From positions 1-64,000 of the forward strand of contig CAYWYR010000009.1 in NCBI GenBank assembly GCA_964462685.1: a stretch of DNA of 64,000 nt, written 5' to 3'. The stretch is from CAYWYR01 sp964462685 (lineage in GTDB: Bacteria; Bacteroidota; Ignavibacteria; Kapaibacteriales; UBA2268). This document shows, one piece after another, positions 6,927 to 15,828 of the stretch (position 1 is its first letter; every line of letters starts with the position of its first letter). The notes beneath the pieces were generated by a model. It made no database searches, was not told the DNA's origin, and worked only from the letters and a program-made list of their open reading frames with translations. The position numbers were made by a program, and so were the translations under genes.

Positions 6927-8008
6927 TCTGAAGCTTTTTCTGAAGCACCTTCACCACCTAAGTCGTTTCTTATTTTCAGAAATTTCTCAAACATCGAAAC
7001 ATAGGCTTTTTCATTTGAAAGGAGTCTTTCTATTTCTCTTGCGATAGAATATCCAGTGGCTTCTTTCTGAATAAACTCTTTTACTATTTTAGAATTTTCC
7101 AATATGTTTACTAAAGATAAATAAGGGAGATTTACAACATATTTACCGTACTGGTATGTTAATGTACTTGTTTTGTATGTCATAACGAATGGCATCCCAC
7201 AAAGAGCTGCTTCCAGAGTTGAAGTGCCTGTTTTAACAATCCCTACTCGAGCCTTTTTCATAAGCTCTCGGCTATCAGGTTCAAAATCAAAGACGGAAGG
7301 ATCAAAATATTTAGTATAAGTTTCTTTATCGATATTTTTAGTAGTGGCTACTATTAGTTTATAGTCAGAGAGATCAATAATATCGTTTAATTCATCTACT
7401 ATATTTTGAAAAAGTTTTCCGTGTCTTTTAATTTCCTGTAATCTACTACCTGGTAGAAACGCAATTATTTCATCTCTATCTTCAACTTCTTTGGGAAGTG
7501 GATTAAAAACGGGATCATCCATCAGAGGATGGCCGACGAACTTAGCTTCTACTTTGAAGTTATTGAAAAACTCTACCTCGAACGGAAAAACAACAAGTAA
7601 TAAATCTATATAACCTGAAAACTCTTTTGCTCTGTCCTTACCCCATGCCCATGCCTGCGGTGCGATATATTGGCATGTTTTCAGACCAATACTTTTGGCG
7701 TATTTAGCAAGGCGTAGATTGAAACCGGGATAATCGACTGTCAATACTAAATCGTATCCATTTTTTTCAATCATTTCTTTGGATCTGTTTAAAAGAGCTT
7801 TGAATTTAGGATACTTTTTAGCTACTTCCCAAAAGCCTACAACAGATATTTCGCTTAGAGGAACAATAGAATCCAACCCTTGTTCAGTCATCATATCGCC
7901 CCCGATACCTTCGAAAATAATATCAGGATACAAAGATTTGAGTTTGGCCATCAGCCGTGAGGCATGAAGATCGCCTGAATAATCACCTGCCGATATAAAA
8001 ATCTTCAT
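6887..8008 (-). CDS. lpxB: Lipid-A-disaccharide synthase
   Basis: LpxB (glycosyltransferase family 19) joins UDP-diacylglucosamine and lipid X into the lipid A disaccharide. The N-terminus MKIFISAGDYSGDLHASRLM is diagnostic. FLPGSRLQEIKRH and the nucleotide-binding region KTGTSTLEAALCGMPFVM are also family hallmarks. Length 373 is normal. It is the first gene of a four-gene minus-strand run (lpxB, DUF374, lpxK, pirin), divergent from uvrA with 137 bp between them, which should hold both promoters. Confidence 0.93.
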   Translation of the reverse strand: MKIFISAGDYSGDLHASRLMAKLKSLYPDIIFEGIGGDMMTEQGLDSIVPLSEISVVGFWEVAKKYPKFKALLNRSKEMIEKNGYDLVLTVDYPGFNLRLAKYAKSIGLKTCQYIAPQAWAWGKDRAKEFSGYIDLLLVVFPFEVEFFNNFKVEAKFVGHPLMDDPVFNPLPKEVEDRDEIIAFLPGSRLQEIKRHGKLFQNIVDELNDIIDLSDYKLIVATTKNIDKETYTKYFDPSVFDFEPDSRELMKKARVGIVKTGTSTLEAALCGMPFVMTYKTSTLTYQYGKYVVNLPYLSLVNILENSKIVKEFIQKEATGYSIAREIERLLSNEKAYVSMFEKFLKIRNDLGGEGASEKASECISELLESKSNL

Positions 8009-8145
8009 TTAAGAGAAAGAGTTGTTATTGTATAAAGTCGTAGTTACATCTCAGGAAACGAAAACCAAGCTTAAACGTTTTAACTAGACTATAGCATTTC
8101 CCGCAGCACTAAAAATCATAAAATAGGCAATCTTCCGCTTAAAGT

Positions 8146-11040
8146 ATGGCAAAAGACACCACAACTGACCTTCAAACAGAGTTTCAAGATACTTATCCAG
8201 AAGAGTTATCCGCTATTGTAATAAAGGGAGCTAGAGAACACAATCTGAAGAACGTGGATCTTACGATTCAGAGAGATGCACTGACAGTGATAACCGGTTT
8301 GTCAGGTTCTGGAAAATCCTCCTTAGCTTTCGATACCTTATATGCTGAGGGACAAAGAAGATATGTTGAATGTTTATCTCCGAACGCTAAACAATATCTT
8401 GGTATGATGAAAAAGCCTGATGTAGATAAAATCGAAGGCCTATCCCCTGCTATATCAATTGAACAAAAAACACTGGGCACTAATCCCAGATCAACTGTAG
8501 GAACTGTAACGGAAATCTACGATTATCTTAGACTTTTATATGCTAAAATCGGCACCCAGTATTGTGTTGATTCTGGTACCGCTGTGGTTAAAAAGACACC
8601 TGAGGTACTTGTAGATGAGATTATGGAAGAATACGGTGGGAAGAAAGTAGCTGTATTAGCCCCGATGGTTCGCGGAAGAAAAGGGCATTACAAGGAACTT
8701 TTCGCAACTCTGCTGAAAACAGGGTTTACCAAAGTAAGGGTTGACGGAAAGATAACTGATATAACACCTGGGATGCAGCTTCAAAGATATCAGGTTCATG
8801 ATATAGAGCTCGTGGTAGATAGGATGCTACTTGAAGCAGAATTTGAACAACGTTTTTCAGAAAGTTTCAAGCTTGCTTTAGCGAAGGGTGATAATATAGC
8901 AATGTTACTGATAGCCGATGATAAGGAGGAGAAACTTCGACTTTACAGTACAGAGTACGTATCACCTGTGACGGGTCGAACATATATGCCGCCTTCGCCG
9001 AATATGTTTAGTTTCAATTCTCCATACGGTGCATGCGCCAAATGCGAGGGGCTTGGTGAAGTAAAGGAATTTGATAGAAACCTAATGGTATCTAATCCTG
9101 AAAAAAGTATCAGTAAAGGTGCTATTGAGACATGTGATCCCAAGAAGAACAAATGGCTCTTTAAGCAGTTAGAAGCTTTTGCGACAGTAATTGATATCCC
9201 TCTGAATATTCCTTTCAAAGATATGAAAGAAAGTGATCTTGATATTATCTTCAACGGTTCGAAGAGCACAGAGATCGAATCTGAACATACGATGAAGAGC
9301 GGAAGGAAGGTAAAGTACAAGCATAGTTTCGCTGGGATTATCCCTATGATGAGGCAAAAGTACAGTACAGTAGATACCTCTACGGTAAAGAGATCTATGG
9401 AAAATTATATGAATTCAAGGATCTGCCCAACCTGCCAGGGACAGAGATTAAAGGTTGATAATCTAGCTATAAAGATCAATGATAAAAATATATCTGAAGT
9501 TACAGGTCTTGATATTGAGTCTTGCTATAAATATTTTAAATCATTACCGAAAAAACTCAAAGACAGAGATAATCAGATCTCGAATCTCATAATAAAGGAG
9601 ATTGTAACCAGAATTGAGTTTTTGATAGACGTAGGTTTGGGTTATCTGACTTTAGGAAGAAGAGCCAGAACTTTATCTGGAGGTGAAGCCCAAAGAATAA
9701 GGCTTGCCTCACAGATCGGATCGAAACTGGTTGGAATTATGTATGTATTGGATGAGCCTTCTATTGGTCTGCATCAGCACGATAATGATAAGTTGATAGC
9801 ATCGCTAAAAAAACTGCGTGATCTTGGTAATACTCTTGTTGTGGTCGAGCATGATAAGGCAATGATCGAGCAATCGGATGAATACATTGATTTTGGGCCG
9901 GGGGCGGGAATAAACGGCGGAGAAATAGTTTATCAAGGCTCTTTTAATTCGAAAAACGGTTCGGCGAATAAATCTTTGACGGCTCAGTATCTTCACGGTG
10001 AACAAAGAATAGAATACTCAGAAAAGAGAAGAATGGGGAACGGCCAGTATATCACAATAACAGGGGCAAAAGGTAATAATCTACGGAACGTAAAGCTTCA
10101 GTTACCGTTGGGTAAATCTATCGGAATCACAGGTATGAGCGGTTCGGGTAAATCGAGCCTTATCAATGATACTTTAGTGCCGATCTTAAGCAAGCATTTC
10201 TATCGATCTTTAAAAAAACCATTGGAATATAAAGAGATCCAGGGCTTAGATAATATTGACAAGCTTATAGAGATAGACCAGGCACCTATTGGAAGAACCC
10301 CTCGAAGCAACCCGGCGACTTATACAGGTATGTTCTCATTGATAAGGACTTTCTTTACCCAACTACCAGAATCAAAAGTGCGCGGATATACTGCAGGTCG
10401 ATTTTCATTTAACGTATCCGGCGGCCGATGTGAGGAATGCCAGGGTGCTGGCATGACAAAAATAGAGATGAGTTTTTTGCCTGACGTATATGTTAAATGT
10501 CCTGTATGTAACGGGAAAAGATACAATAACGAGACTCTTCAGATACATTATAAGAGTAAATCGATAGCTGATGTACTTGACATGGATGTAAGCGAGGCTT
10601 ACGAGTTTTTCAAAGATATACCTAATATCAAGAACAAGCTTAAGACCTTGAATGATGTAGGTTTGGGATATATAAAACTTGGCCAGCAGGCACCAACATT
10701 GTCTGGTGGTGAGGCGCAGAGAGTCAAGCTTGCGACTGAATTATCAAAAAGATCAACGGGCAAGACTATATATTTTCTCGATGAGCCGACAACCGGGCTA
10801 CATTTCCATGATATTAAACTTTTAATGAAAATGATAGACAGTCTAGTTGACAAAGGTAATACGGTAGTTGTAATAGAACATAATCTCGATGTGATAAAGT
10901 GTATGGATCATTTAATAGATATGGGGCCATACGGGGGTAAGGGCGGAGGCAAGATAATCGCTGAAGGAACGCCAGAAGAAATATCAAAGAACGATAAATC
11001 ACTTACTGGAAAATATCTTGCAGATGAGCTAATAAACTGA
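8146..11040 (+). CDS. uvrA: Excinuclease ABC subunit A
   Basis: UvrA is the DNA-damage-sensing ATPase of nucleotide excision repair. Both ABC halves are complete. The first has Walker A GLSGSGKSS and signature LSGGEAQRIRLA. The second has Walker A MSGSGKSS, signature LSGGEAQRVKLA and the DEPTTGLHFHD Walker B region. The C-terminal zinc module CEEC-X19-CPVC is intact. The first zinc site looks degenerate: where many UvrA have YCPxCG this one has YCVDSG, a loss also known in Bacteroidota. Length 964 is normal. It stands alone on the plus strand. No uvrB or uvrC is present in the window. Confidence 0.96.
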   Translation: MAKDTTTDLQTEFQDTYPEELSAIVIKGAREHNLKNVDLTIQRDALTVITGLSGSGKSSLAFDTLYAEGQRRYVECLSPNAKQYLGMMKKPDVDKIEGLSPAISIEQKTLGTNPRSTVGTVTEIYDYLRLLYAKIGTQYCVDSGTAVVKKTPEVLVDEIMEEYGGKKVAVLAPMVRGRKGHYKELFATLLKTGFTKVRVDGKITDITPGMQLQRYQVHDIELVVDRMLLEAEFEQRFSESFKLALAKGDNIAMLLIADDKEEKLRLYSTEYVSPVTGRTYMPPSPNMFSFNSPYGACAKCEGLGEVKEFDRNLMVSNPEKSISKGAIETCDPKKNKWLFKQLEAFATVIDIPLNIPFKDMKESDLDIIFNGSKSTEIESEHTMKSGRKVKYKHSFAGIIPMMRQKYSTVDTSTVKRSMENYMNSRICPTCQGQRLKVDNLAIKINDKNISEVTGLDIESCYKYFKSLPKKLKDRDNQISNLIIKEIVTRIEFLIDVGLGYLTLGRRARTLSGGEAQRIRLASQIGSKLVGIMYVLDEPSIGLHQHDNDKLIASLKKLRDLGNTLVVVEHDKAMIEQSDEYIDFGPGAGINGGEIVYQGSFNSKNGSANKSLTAQYLHGEQRIEYSEKRRMGNGQYITITGAKGNNLRNVKLQLPLGKSIGITGMSGSGKSSLINDTLVPILSKHFYRSLKKPLEYKEIQGLDNIDKLIEIDQAPIGRTPRSNPATYTGMFSLIRTFFTQLPESKVRGYTAGRFSFNVSGGRCEECQGAGMTKIEMSFLPDVYVKCPVCNGKRYNNETLQIHYKSKSIADVLDMDVSEAYEFFKDIPNIKNKLKTLNDVGLGYIKLGQQAPTLSGGEAQRVKLATELSKRSTGKTIYFLDEPTTGLHFHDIKLLMKMIDSLVDKGNTVVVIEHNLDVIKCMDHLIDMGPYGGKGGGKIIAEGTPEEISKNDKSLTGKYLADELIN

Positions 11041-11091
11041 TAGTAATTGGCAATCAAAGAAGCTGTTATGCACTAAAACTACAATAGTGAA

Positions 11092-11128
11092 TAAGCTTAC
11101 GTGTCTTTTTCATAAATTTGTAAGCTTA
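11092..11128. terminator. Inverted repeat after uvrA, possible terminator
   Basis: The 9-bp arms TAAGCTTAC and GTAAGCTTA are separated by 19 nt, 52 bp past the uvrA stop. There is no T-run directly after the stem, so it is only a weak candidate for an intrinsic terminator. Confidence 0.35.
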
Positions 11129-11165
11129 ATCTCGACTTTTAATTAGCCTTACAAAAAAACTGCTG

Positions 11166-11579
11166 ATGGACGATAGGTTCTGTTTCATAAAAAACAAAAG
11201 CGACAGTATAGTTTTGGCTATACGCGCCGACGAGAATATCATAGCCGGTGCTGACTTTAAGTTGTATGATATCGAACGTAAAGAAGTCTTGGAGGAATGG
11301 AAAGCAACGATTGACAATGCTAATCCATTTGTTCATAGATTTTCCACAAAAGCCAAAGATTTAGAGAAGACGCGTCTATCGTGGCAAGTAGCTTACTGTT
11401 CAAGAAAATCAAATCTTTTCCGTGGCAGTATTGAGTTAATTGTAAAACAGGCGGATACTGTATTGCGTACCACTAAACCGCTTAGTTACAGTATATCTAA
11501 CATACCACCGTGTGGATACGGCGAGAGCCAGAATTTTAACGGTAGTATGATTTTTATCACAGATAAAGACAATATCTGA
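11166..11579 (+). CDS. Hypothetical protein upstream of etfB
   Basis: I do not recognise this 137-residue protein. It has alternating hydrophobic and charged residues suggesting a beta-rich cytoplasmic fold (SIVLAIRADENIIAGADFKLYD, split here between residues about 14 and 36), five cysteines and no signal peptide or membrane segment. The gene ends 31 bp before etfB on the same strand, and the intergenic space has no obvious terminator, so it may share a transcript with etfBA. A competing minus-strand frame at 11126-11317 looks like a shadow. Function unknown. Confidence 0.5.
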   Translation: MDDRFCFIKNKSDSIVLAIRADENIIAGADFKLYDIERKEVLEEWKATIDNANPFVHRFSTKAKDLEKTRLSWQVAYCSRKSNLFRGSIELIVKQADTVLRTTKPLSYSISNIPPCGYGESQNFNGSMIFITDKDNI

Positions 11580-11610
11580 ACATAATTAGATTAAACAATA
11601 AAGGAATACA

Positions 11611-12360
11611 ATGAATATAATGGTATGTGTGTCACGAGTTCCGGACACGGCCTCAAGAATACAGATTGACGGAAGCGGTAGCAAGATAAACGCCGCAGGT
11701 ATCAAATATATAGTCAATCCTTATGATGAATTCGCATTAGAGGAAGCGATCCAGCTTGCTTCTAAAAACGGAGGGGAGGTAACAGCGGTAACAGTAGGCG
11801 ACGCGAGCAGCCAGGATGTTTTACGTACTTCCCTTGCTATGGGCGCCAATAAAGCGGTATTGGTAGAAGGCCTCAGCAATACGTCAGACCGTGATGTGGT
11901 AGTAAGATCGCTTGCCGAAGTAGCTAAGGAACTTAATCCAGATCTTATACTGCTTGGCCGCCAGTCAATAGATTACGATAATTACCAGACAGCTTCGATG
12001 TTGGGTGGTATATTGGATATGCCTTCAATATCGGTTGTATCTAAATTAGATATCAATGGCAGTGATGTTAAAGCTGAAAGAGATATAGAAGGCGGTAAAG
12101 AAACTCTTGAGACTTCCCTACCGGCTGTTATATCGGTTCAAAAGGGTATTAACGAACCGCGTTATCCAAAGCTACCACAGATAATGCAGGCTAAGAAAAA
12201 GCCAATTGATAAGAAAACTGTTTCTGATTCTACGTCGGATATCGAGATACTATCGATGGAACTACCAAGCAAAGACAGGGTAGGAATGATAGTCGGCGAT
12301 AGTGAATCCGACATCGACCAGATAGTGAAAGCACTTCATGAAGATGCTAAAGTTATATAA
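11611..12360 (+). CDS. etfB: Electron transfer flavoprotein beta subunit
   Basis: EtfB is the AMP-binding beta subunit of the heterodimeric electron transfer flavoprotein, which carries electrons from acyl-CoA and other dehydrogenases to the quinone pool. The N-terminus MNIMVCVSRVPDT, the NPYDEFALEEAIQL region and the ILLGRQSIDYDNYQTASMLG segment are typical. Length 249 is normal. etfA follows after 36 bp, giving the conserved etfBA order. It is the non-bifurcating type as far as can be judged by the absence of neighbouring dehydrogenase genes. Confidence 0.93.
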   Translation: MNIMVCVSRVPDTASRIQIDGSGSKINAAGIKYIVNPYDEFALEEAIQLASKNGGEVTAVTVGDASSQDVLRTSLAMGANKAVLVEGLSNTSDRDVVVRSLAEVAKELNPDLILLGRQSIDYDNYQTASMLGGILDMPSISVVSKLDINGSDVKAERDIEGGKETLETSLPAVISVQKGINEPRYPKLPQIMQAKKKPIDKKTVSDSTSDIEILSMELPSKDRVGMIVGDSESDIDQIVKALHEDAKVI

Positions 12361-12396
12361 ACAGTATTCTAAAATAAATTTAAAAGAAAGATCAAA

Positions 12397-13359
12397 ATGT
12401 CAAAAGTATTAGTATTTATTGAAGATGAGAACGGCTCACTGAAGAGAAACAGTACTGAAGCTATAACTGCCGCCACTAGAATCAGCCAGAGCGGCGATAT
12501 AATCGCAGTAGCTATAAACGGTGATGAGGCAGCCCTAAAAGCGGCTGGTGGATACGGTGCTGGAAAAGTAGTAAATATAAAGCATGAGCTACTAGGCCAG
12601 TATTCCTCTACTGGTGCCGCTAAAGCTGTAGCCGAGGTAGCAGGTAAAGAAGGAGCTACTACAGTGCTTTTGTCTGCCAATGCTAAGGGTAAAGAGTTAG
12701 CACCGAGACTTGCTGTTGCAATAGAAGGCGGCTATTTGGCGGATGTGGTAGAACTTGAAGGAAGCGGAAGCGATATAACCGCTACTAAACCAGTTTATGC
12801 AGGTAAAGCTATCGCTAAAGCGAAGATCAATAAAGATAAGAAGGTCTTTTCGCTTAGGCCAAATGTATTTACAGCTAAGCAGACCGGCGACGGGGAGGCT
12901 AATATTGAGTCATTCGCACCAGCGATATCAGATGCTGATGTGAAAGTAAAGGTTGTGTCTGTATCTAAGAACGAAGGCAAGAAGGATGTAGCCGAAGCCG
13001 ATAAGATAGTATCGGGTGGACGCGGCCTGAAAGAGCCTGGCAACTTCAATCTGGTTGAGGATCTTGCTGCCGCTGTCGGCGGTGCGGTAGGTGCTTCGAG
13101 GGCTGTTGTGGATGCTGGCTGGAGACCGCATGCCGAACAGGTAGGACAAACGGGAAAGACAGTAGCCCCTAATCTGTATATTGCCTGCGGTATTTCGGGT
13201 GCAGTACAGCATTTGGCTGGTATGTCTTCATCAAAGGTAATTGTGGCAGTAAACAAGGACAAAGAGGCACCTATATTCAAGGTAGCTGACTATGGTATAG
13301 TTGGTGATGTGTTCGATGTACTACCAAAACTAACACAGAAAATCAAAGCAATCGGATAA
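12397..13359 (+). CDS. etfA: Electron transfer flavoprotein alpha subunit
   Basis: EtfA binds the redox-active FAD. The C-terminal FAD domain has the family signature: GGRGL at about 206-210, WRPHAEQVGQTGKTVAPNLY, and the GISGAVQHLAGM motif. Length 320 is normal. It is followed after a single base by the DUF151 nuclease gene, so the three genes should be one transcript. Confidence 0.94.
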   Translation: MSKVLVFIEDENGSLKRNSTEAITAATRISQSGDIIAVAINGDEAALKAAGGYGAGKVVNIKHELLGQYSSTGAAKAVAEVAGKEGATTVLLSANAKGKELAPRLAVAIEGGYLADVVELEGSGSDITATKPVYAGKAIAKAKINKDKKVFSLRPNVFTAKQTGDGEANIESFAPAISDADVKVKVVSVSKNEGKKDVAEADKIVSGGRGLKEPGNFNLVEDLAAAVGGAVGASRAVVDAGWRPHAEQVGQTGKTVAPNLYIACGISGAVQHLAGMSSSKVIVAVNKDKEAPIFKVADYGIVGDVFDVLPKLTQKIKAIG

Positions 13360-13360
13360 T

Positions 13361-13972
13361 ATGCTTAATCTTGACAAAACCGAAGTAGTAGTATTGGGCC
13401 TATCGGCCTCGCCGGCTGGCAATAACGCTTATGCCCTTATATTGAAAGATATAGAGGGCGAGAGGCGTCTGCCTATAATAATCGGCGCATTTGAAGCCCA
13501 GGCTATAGCTTTGGAGATGGAAGGGGTGATGCCACCGCGGCCTATGTCCCACGATTTTTTCAAGAATTATATAGAGGCCATAGGAGCGAATCTGGTAGAG
13601 GTGAATATAGACGACCTCAACGAGGGAACTTTTTATGCCAAGCTGTCTTTTGACAATATCGAAGAGGAGATAGATGCTCGGCCAAGTGATGCGATCGCTA
13701 TGGCGGTACGCTTCAAGGCCCCAATATTTGTGAAGACGGATATTATGGAGGAAACGGCAATGGATCCTTTCGGTCCGGAGGATGGCGAGGAACTCCCAGA
13801 GGATATGATGCCGACCAGCAGTTATGGTTCGGGCCCTGCGGCCAAAGCCGCAAATACCCTTGAGCAGAAGATCAAGAAGCTTGAAGACAGTCTGAACAAG
13901 GCTATCGCTGATGAAGATTATGAGAAGGCAGCAGCTTTGAGAGACGAGATTAATAAATTGATAGATAACTAG
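13361..13972 (+). CDS. Bifunctional nuclease (DUF151) with C-terminal UVR domain
   Basis: The DUF151/BFN domain covers about residues 1-135 (VVVLGLSASPAGNNAYALIL, LPIIIGAFEAQAIALEMEG and DARPSDAIAMAVRFKAPIF, all family hallmarks). A UVR motif near the C-terminus (LEQKIKKLEDSLNKAIADED, about 168-187) follows. This fusion is common in Bacteroidota/Chlorobi. BFN proteins have been linked to RNase/DNase activity, and UVR motifs mediate UvrB-UvrC-type contacts. The gene begins one base after etfA, so it is translated with the electron-transfer genes; the reason is unclear. Confidence 0.88.
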   Translation: MLNLDKTEVVVLGLSASPAGNNAYALILKDIEGERRLPIIIGAFEAQAIALEMEGVMPPRPMSHDFFKNYIEAIGANLVEVNIDDLNEGTFYAKLSFDNIEEEIDARPSDAIAMAVRFKAPIFVKTDIMEETAMDPFGPEDGEELPEDMMPTSSYGSGPAAKAANTLEQKIKKLEDSLNKAIADEDYEKAAALRDEINKLIDN

Positions 13973-13974
13973 TA

Positions 13975-14005
13975 TTGCATAATTAAGTTAATATACCTAT
14001 TTTTG
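13975..14005 (+). promoter_or_regulatory. Bacteroidota-type promoter for the tRNA gene
   Basis: TTG at 13975-13977 and TATTTTTG at 13998-14005 match the Bacteroidota consensus TTG / TAnnTTTG with a 20-nt spacer. Transcription would start near 14012, about 30 nt before the tRNA. Confidence 0.6.
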
Positions 14006-14010
14006 CAGTC

Positions 14011-14040
14011 TTGTTTTACTGGCGTGCCGGTAAAAACAAA
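14011..14040 (+). other. Hairpin in the tRNA leader
   Basis: An inverted repeat (TTGTTTTAC-T-GGC, GT loop, GCC-G-GTAAAAACAA) ends 2 bp before the mature tRNA. It may be a 5'-leader processing structure or the terminator of the etf transcript; no T-run follows it on the plus strand. Confidence 0.45.
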
Positions 14041-14042
14041 GT

Positions 14043-14116
14043 GCCGGAGTAGCTCAGGTGGTTAGAGCAATGGAATCATAATCCATGTGTCGGGGGTTCA
14101 AGTCCCTCCTCCGGTA
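14043..14116 (+). tRNA. tRNA-Met (anticodon CAT)
   Basis: A full cloverleaf can be drawn. Acceptor stem GCCGGAG/CTCCGGT has one G-T pair at its end. The D arm is GCTC...GAGC, and the anticodon stem ATGGA/TCCAT has loop ATCATAA, hence anticodon CAT. The T arm is GGGGG/CCCTC with loop TTCAAGT. CCA is not encoded. Position 1-72 is paired (G-T), so it is not an initiator. Elongator Met is the best call; lysidine-modified Ile2 is the alternative. Confidence 0.85.
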
Positions 14117-14130
14117 CGACTATATTAGAG

Positions 14131-14165
14131 AAGCCCTGTAGCAGAGATGTTATAGGGCTTTTTTT
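14131..14165 (+). terminator. Intrinsic terminator after tRNA
   Basis: Stem AAGCCCT (14131-14137) with AGGGCTT (14154-14160) runs into seven T. It lies 15 bp after the tRNA and ends its transcript. Confidence 0.8.
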
Positions 14166-14330
14166 GTATGATTTATCTACTAATTACAATTAATATAATC
14201 CTGTAAATGGTTTATATCATATTCTTACTGTAACTAAAAGATATCTTATACGCTGGTAACATATCGAATCTTTTTATGGCCTTTTATCAAATATAATCAG
14301 CACCGCTCTACTGATCAGAGGTATTAAATC

Positions 14331-15788
14331 ATGAAGCTATTACATGTTATTCTTTACATATTTCTCTTTTTAACTGTTAGTGTCAATAGTAAAGCAGATG
14401 ATATTATTATAAGTGTTTTGAGTAAATATTCTGAGCCTAAAAATTCAGTATCAAGGATTGTTTATAATGAATCGCGATATGAACTTCATCATAGTTTTCA
14501 TCCATGGAATTCAACAGAATATAATATGGCCGGTATAGTTTGGGCAATGGATGAGGAGTTTAGCCGAATTGATACACTTTATAGGAAAACCAATTATGCT
14601 AGGAAGACATATTCTAATAGCGAGATTGTAAAAACGATCAATTTTGGTAGTGACAATATATCGAAAACTGACAGAGATGAAATAGAGAATTTCATTTTTG
14701 AAAAGTTGAGATATTCTCCTATAAGTATGCTACATATATTTGATACCAAGCAAATCTTACCAGAGATTCAGGGAGATCAAATTGTTTACGGAACTATGTA
14801 TCATGATAAATTGGTATCAGTATATATTTCTTCTAAGGATACAACTGTTACTTCGATTGAAGTATTGGAACATCATGATACTTTCGGGGACACAAAATCA
14901 GTTTATAAATATTACGATAATAAAACACTCGGCAGTATAATCTATCCTTCAAAAGTGGATATCAGCAAGATTAACGGCAAATTGAAAGATGAAGTAAGAA
15001 TATCGGATTATAGCGTATATAATGCTGCTGAAAATCTATTCAATAATCCTATTGCTGATGATATGCATGCAGATATGCGAACAATAGAACCTGATAGTGT
15101 CATAAACATATTATATAAAGGATATAACGACTGGATAGGTTTTATCCATCTTGAAAATTCTGATTCTAGAGTACTTGTAGCGGAATTTGATAATTTTTTA
15201 GTAGTAGCTGACAGTCCGCTCAAAAGTGAGTACGGAGAAGCTATACTTGATACAATTTCGAATATGTACCCATCGAAACCTGTAAAGTACTTTACTTTTA
15301 GTCACTATCATCCACATTATTTGAGCGGGGTAAGAGCATTTGTCCAGTCTAACGCTGTAATTCTATGCTCTCCGAATAATGAAAGTTATGTCAACTATAT
15401 AATAGAGGGAACACGATCTATAAAGCCTGACAGGTTATCTAATGATCCGAAGGTTGTAATAACGGATATTATCAGAGACAGTATTTCTTTTGGTAATGAT
15501 AATAAAAGAATGGTTATATATCATATCGGCGAAAAGTCTAATCATACTAATGATTATCTAGTTTATTATTTTCCATACGAGGGTATATTAATACAAGGTG
15601 ACCTCACTTGGATGAAAAAAGGTGAGATGAAAGATTCACCTTCGGAAAGTGAGGCGGGGTTATATAAGGCAATTACTGACCTGGGAATTAATGTGGAAGC
15701 TATTTACCAATCATGGCCTATTGAAGAATTCGGAATACAGACTGAAATTGATTGGAATGACTTTGAAGCTTTGAATAAGAGAAAGTGA
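14331..15788 (+). CDS. Exported MBL-fold hydrolase-like protein with altered metal motif
   Basis: A signal peptide (about 1-22) precedes a long N-terminal region of unknown type (about 23-250). A C-terminal metallo-beta-lactamase-like fold follows (about 260-480). The first metal motif, normally HxHxDH, reads H325-Y-H327-P-H329-Y330, so Asp is replaced by His and the last His by Tyr. The later positions look conserved: a His in the SNHTND segment and the Asp of IQGDL. The fold call rests on the strand order and on the SHYHPHYLSG / GDL framework. The protein may have changed metal use or lost activity. It is monocistronic: a tRNA terminator lies upstream and a convergent OmpA-type gene begins 40 bp after the stop. 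Substrate unknown. Confidence 0.65.
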   Translation: MKLLHVILYIFLFLTVSVNSKADDIIISVLSKYSEPKNSVSRIVYNESRYELHHSFHPWNSTEYNMAGIVWAMDEEFSRIDTLYRKTNYARKTYSNSEIVKTINFGSDNISKTDRDEIENFIFEKLRYSPISMLHIFDTKQILPEIQGDQIVYGTMYHDKLVSVYISSKDTTVTSIEVLEHHDTFGDTKSVYKYYDNKTLGSIIYPSKVDISKINGKLKDEVRISDYSVYNAAENLFNNPIADDMHADMRTIEPDSVINILYKGYNDWIGFIHLENSDSRVLVAEFDNFLVVADSPLKSEYGEAILDTISNMYPSKPVKYFTFSHYHPHYLSGVRAFVQSNAVILCSPNNESYVNYIIEGTRSIKPDRLSNDPKVVITDIIRDSISFGNDNKRMVIYHIGEKSNHTNDYLVYYFPYEGILIQGDLTWMKKGEMKDSPSESEAGLYKAITDLGINVEAIYQSWPIEEFGIQTEIDWNDFEALNKRK

Positions 15789-15828
15789 TACTGACAATAA
15801 TATTAATGGATGAGTACAAGTATTTGCC

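Noticed and set aside
12795..13280. A 161-codon minus-strand frame across etfA
   Set aside because: Antisense shadow of a well-supported etfA; composition is what the complement of Ala/Gly/Val-rich coding gives and no family fits.
14043..14116. tRNA-Ile2 (CAT with lysidine)
   Set aside because: The acceptor stem has a G-T end pair and otherwise fits an elongator Met; no determinant clearly points to Ile2. Kept as alternative in the entry.
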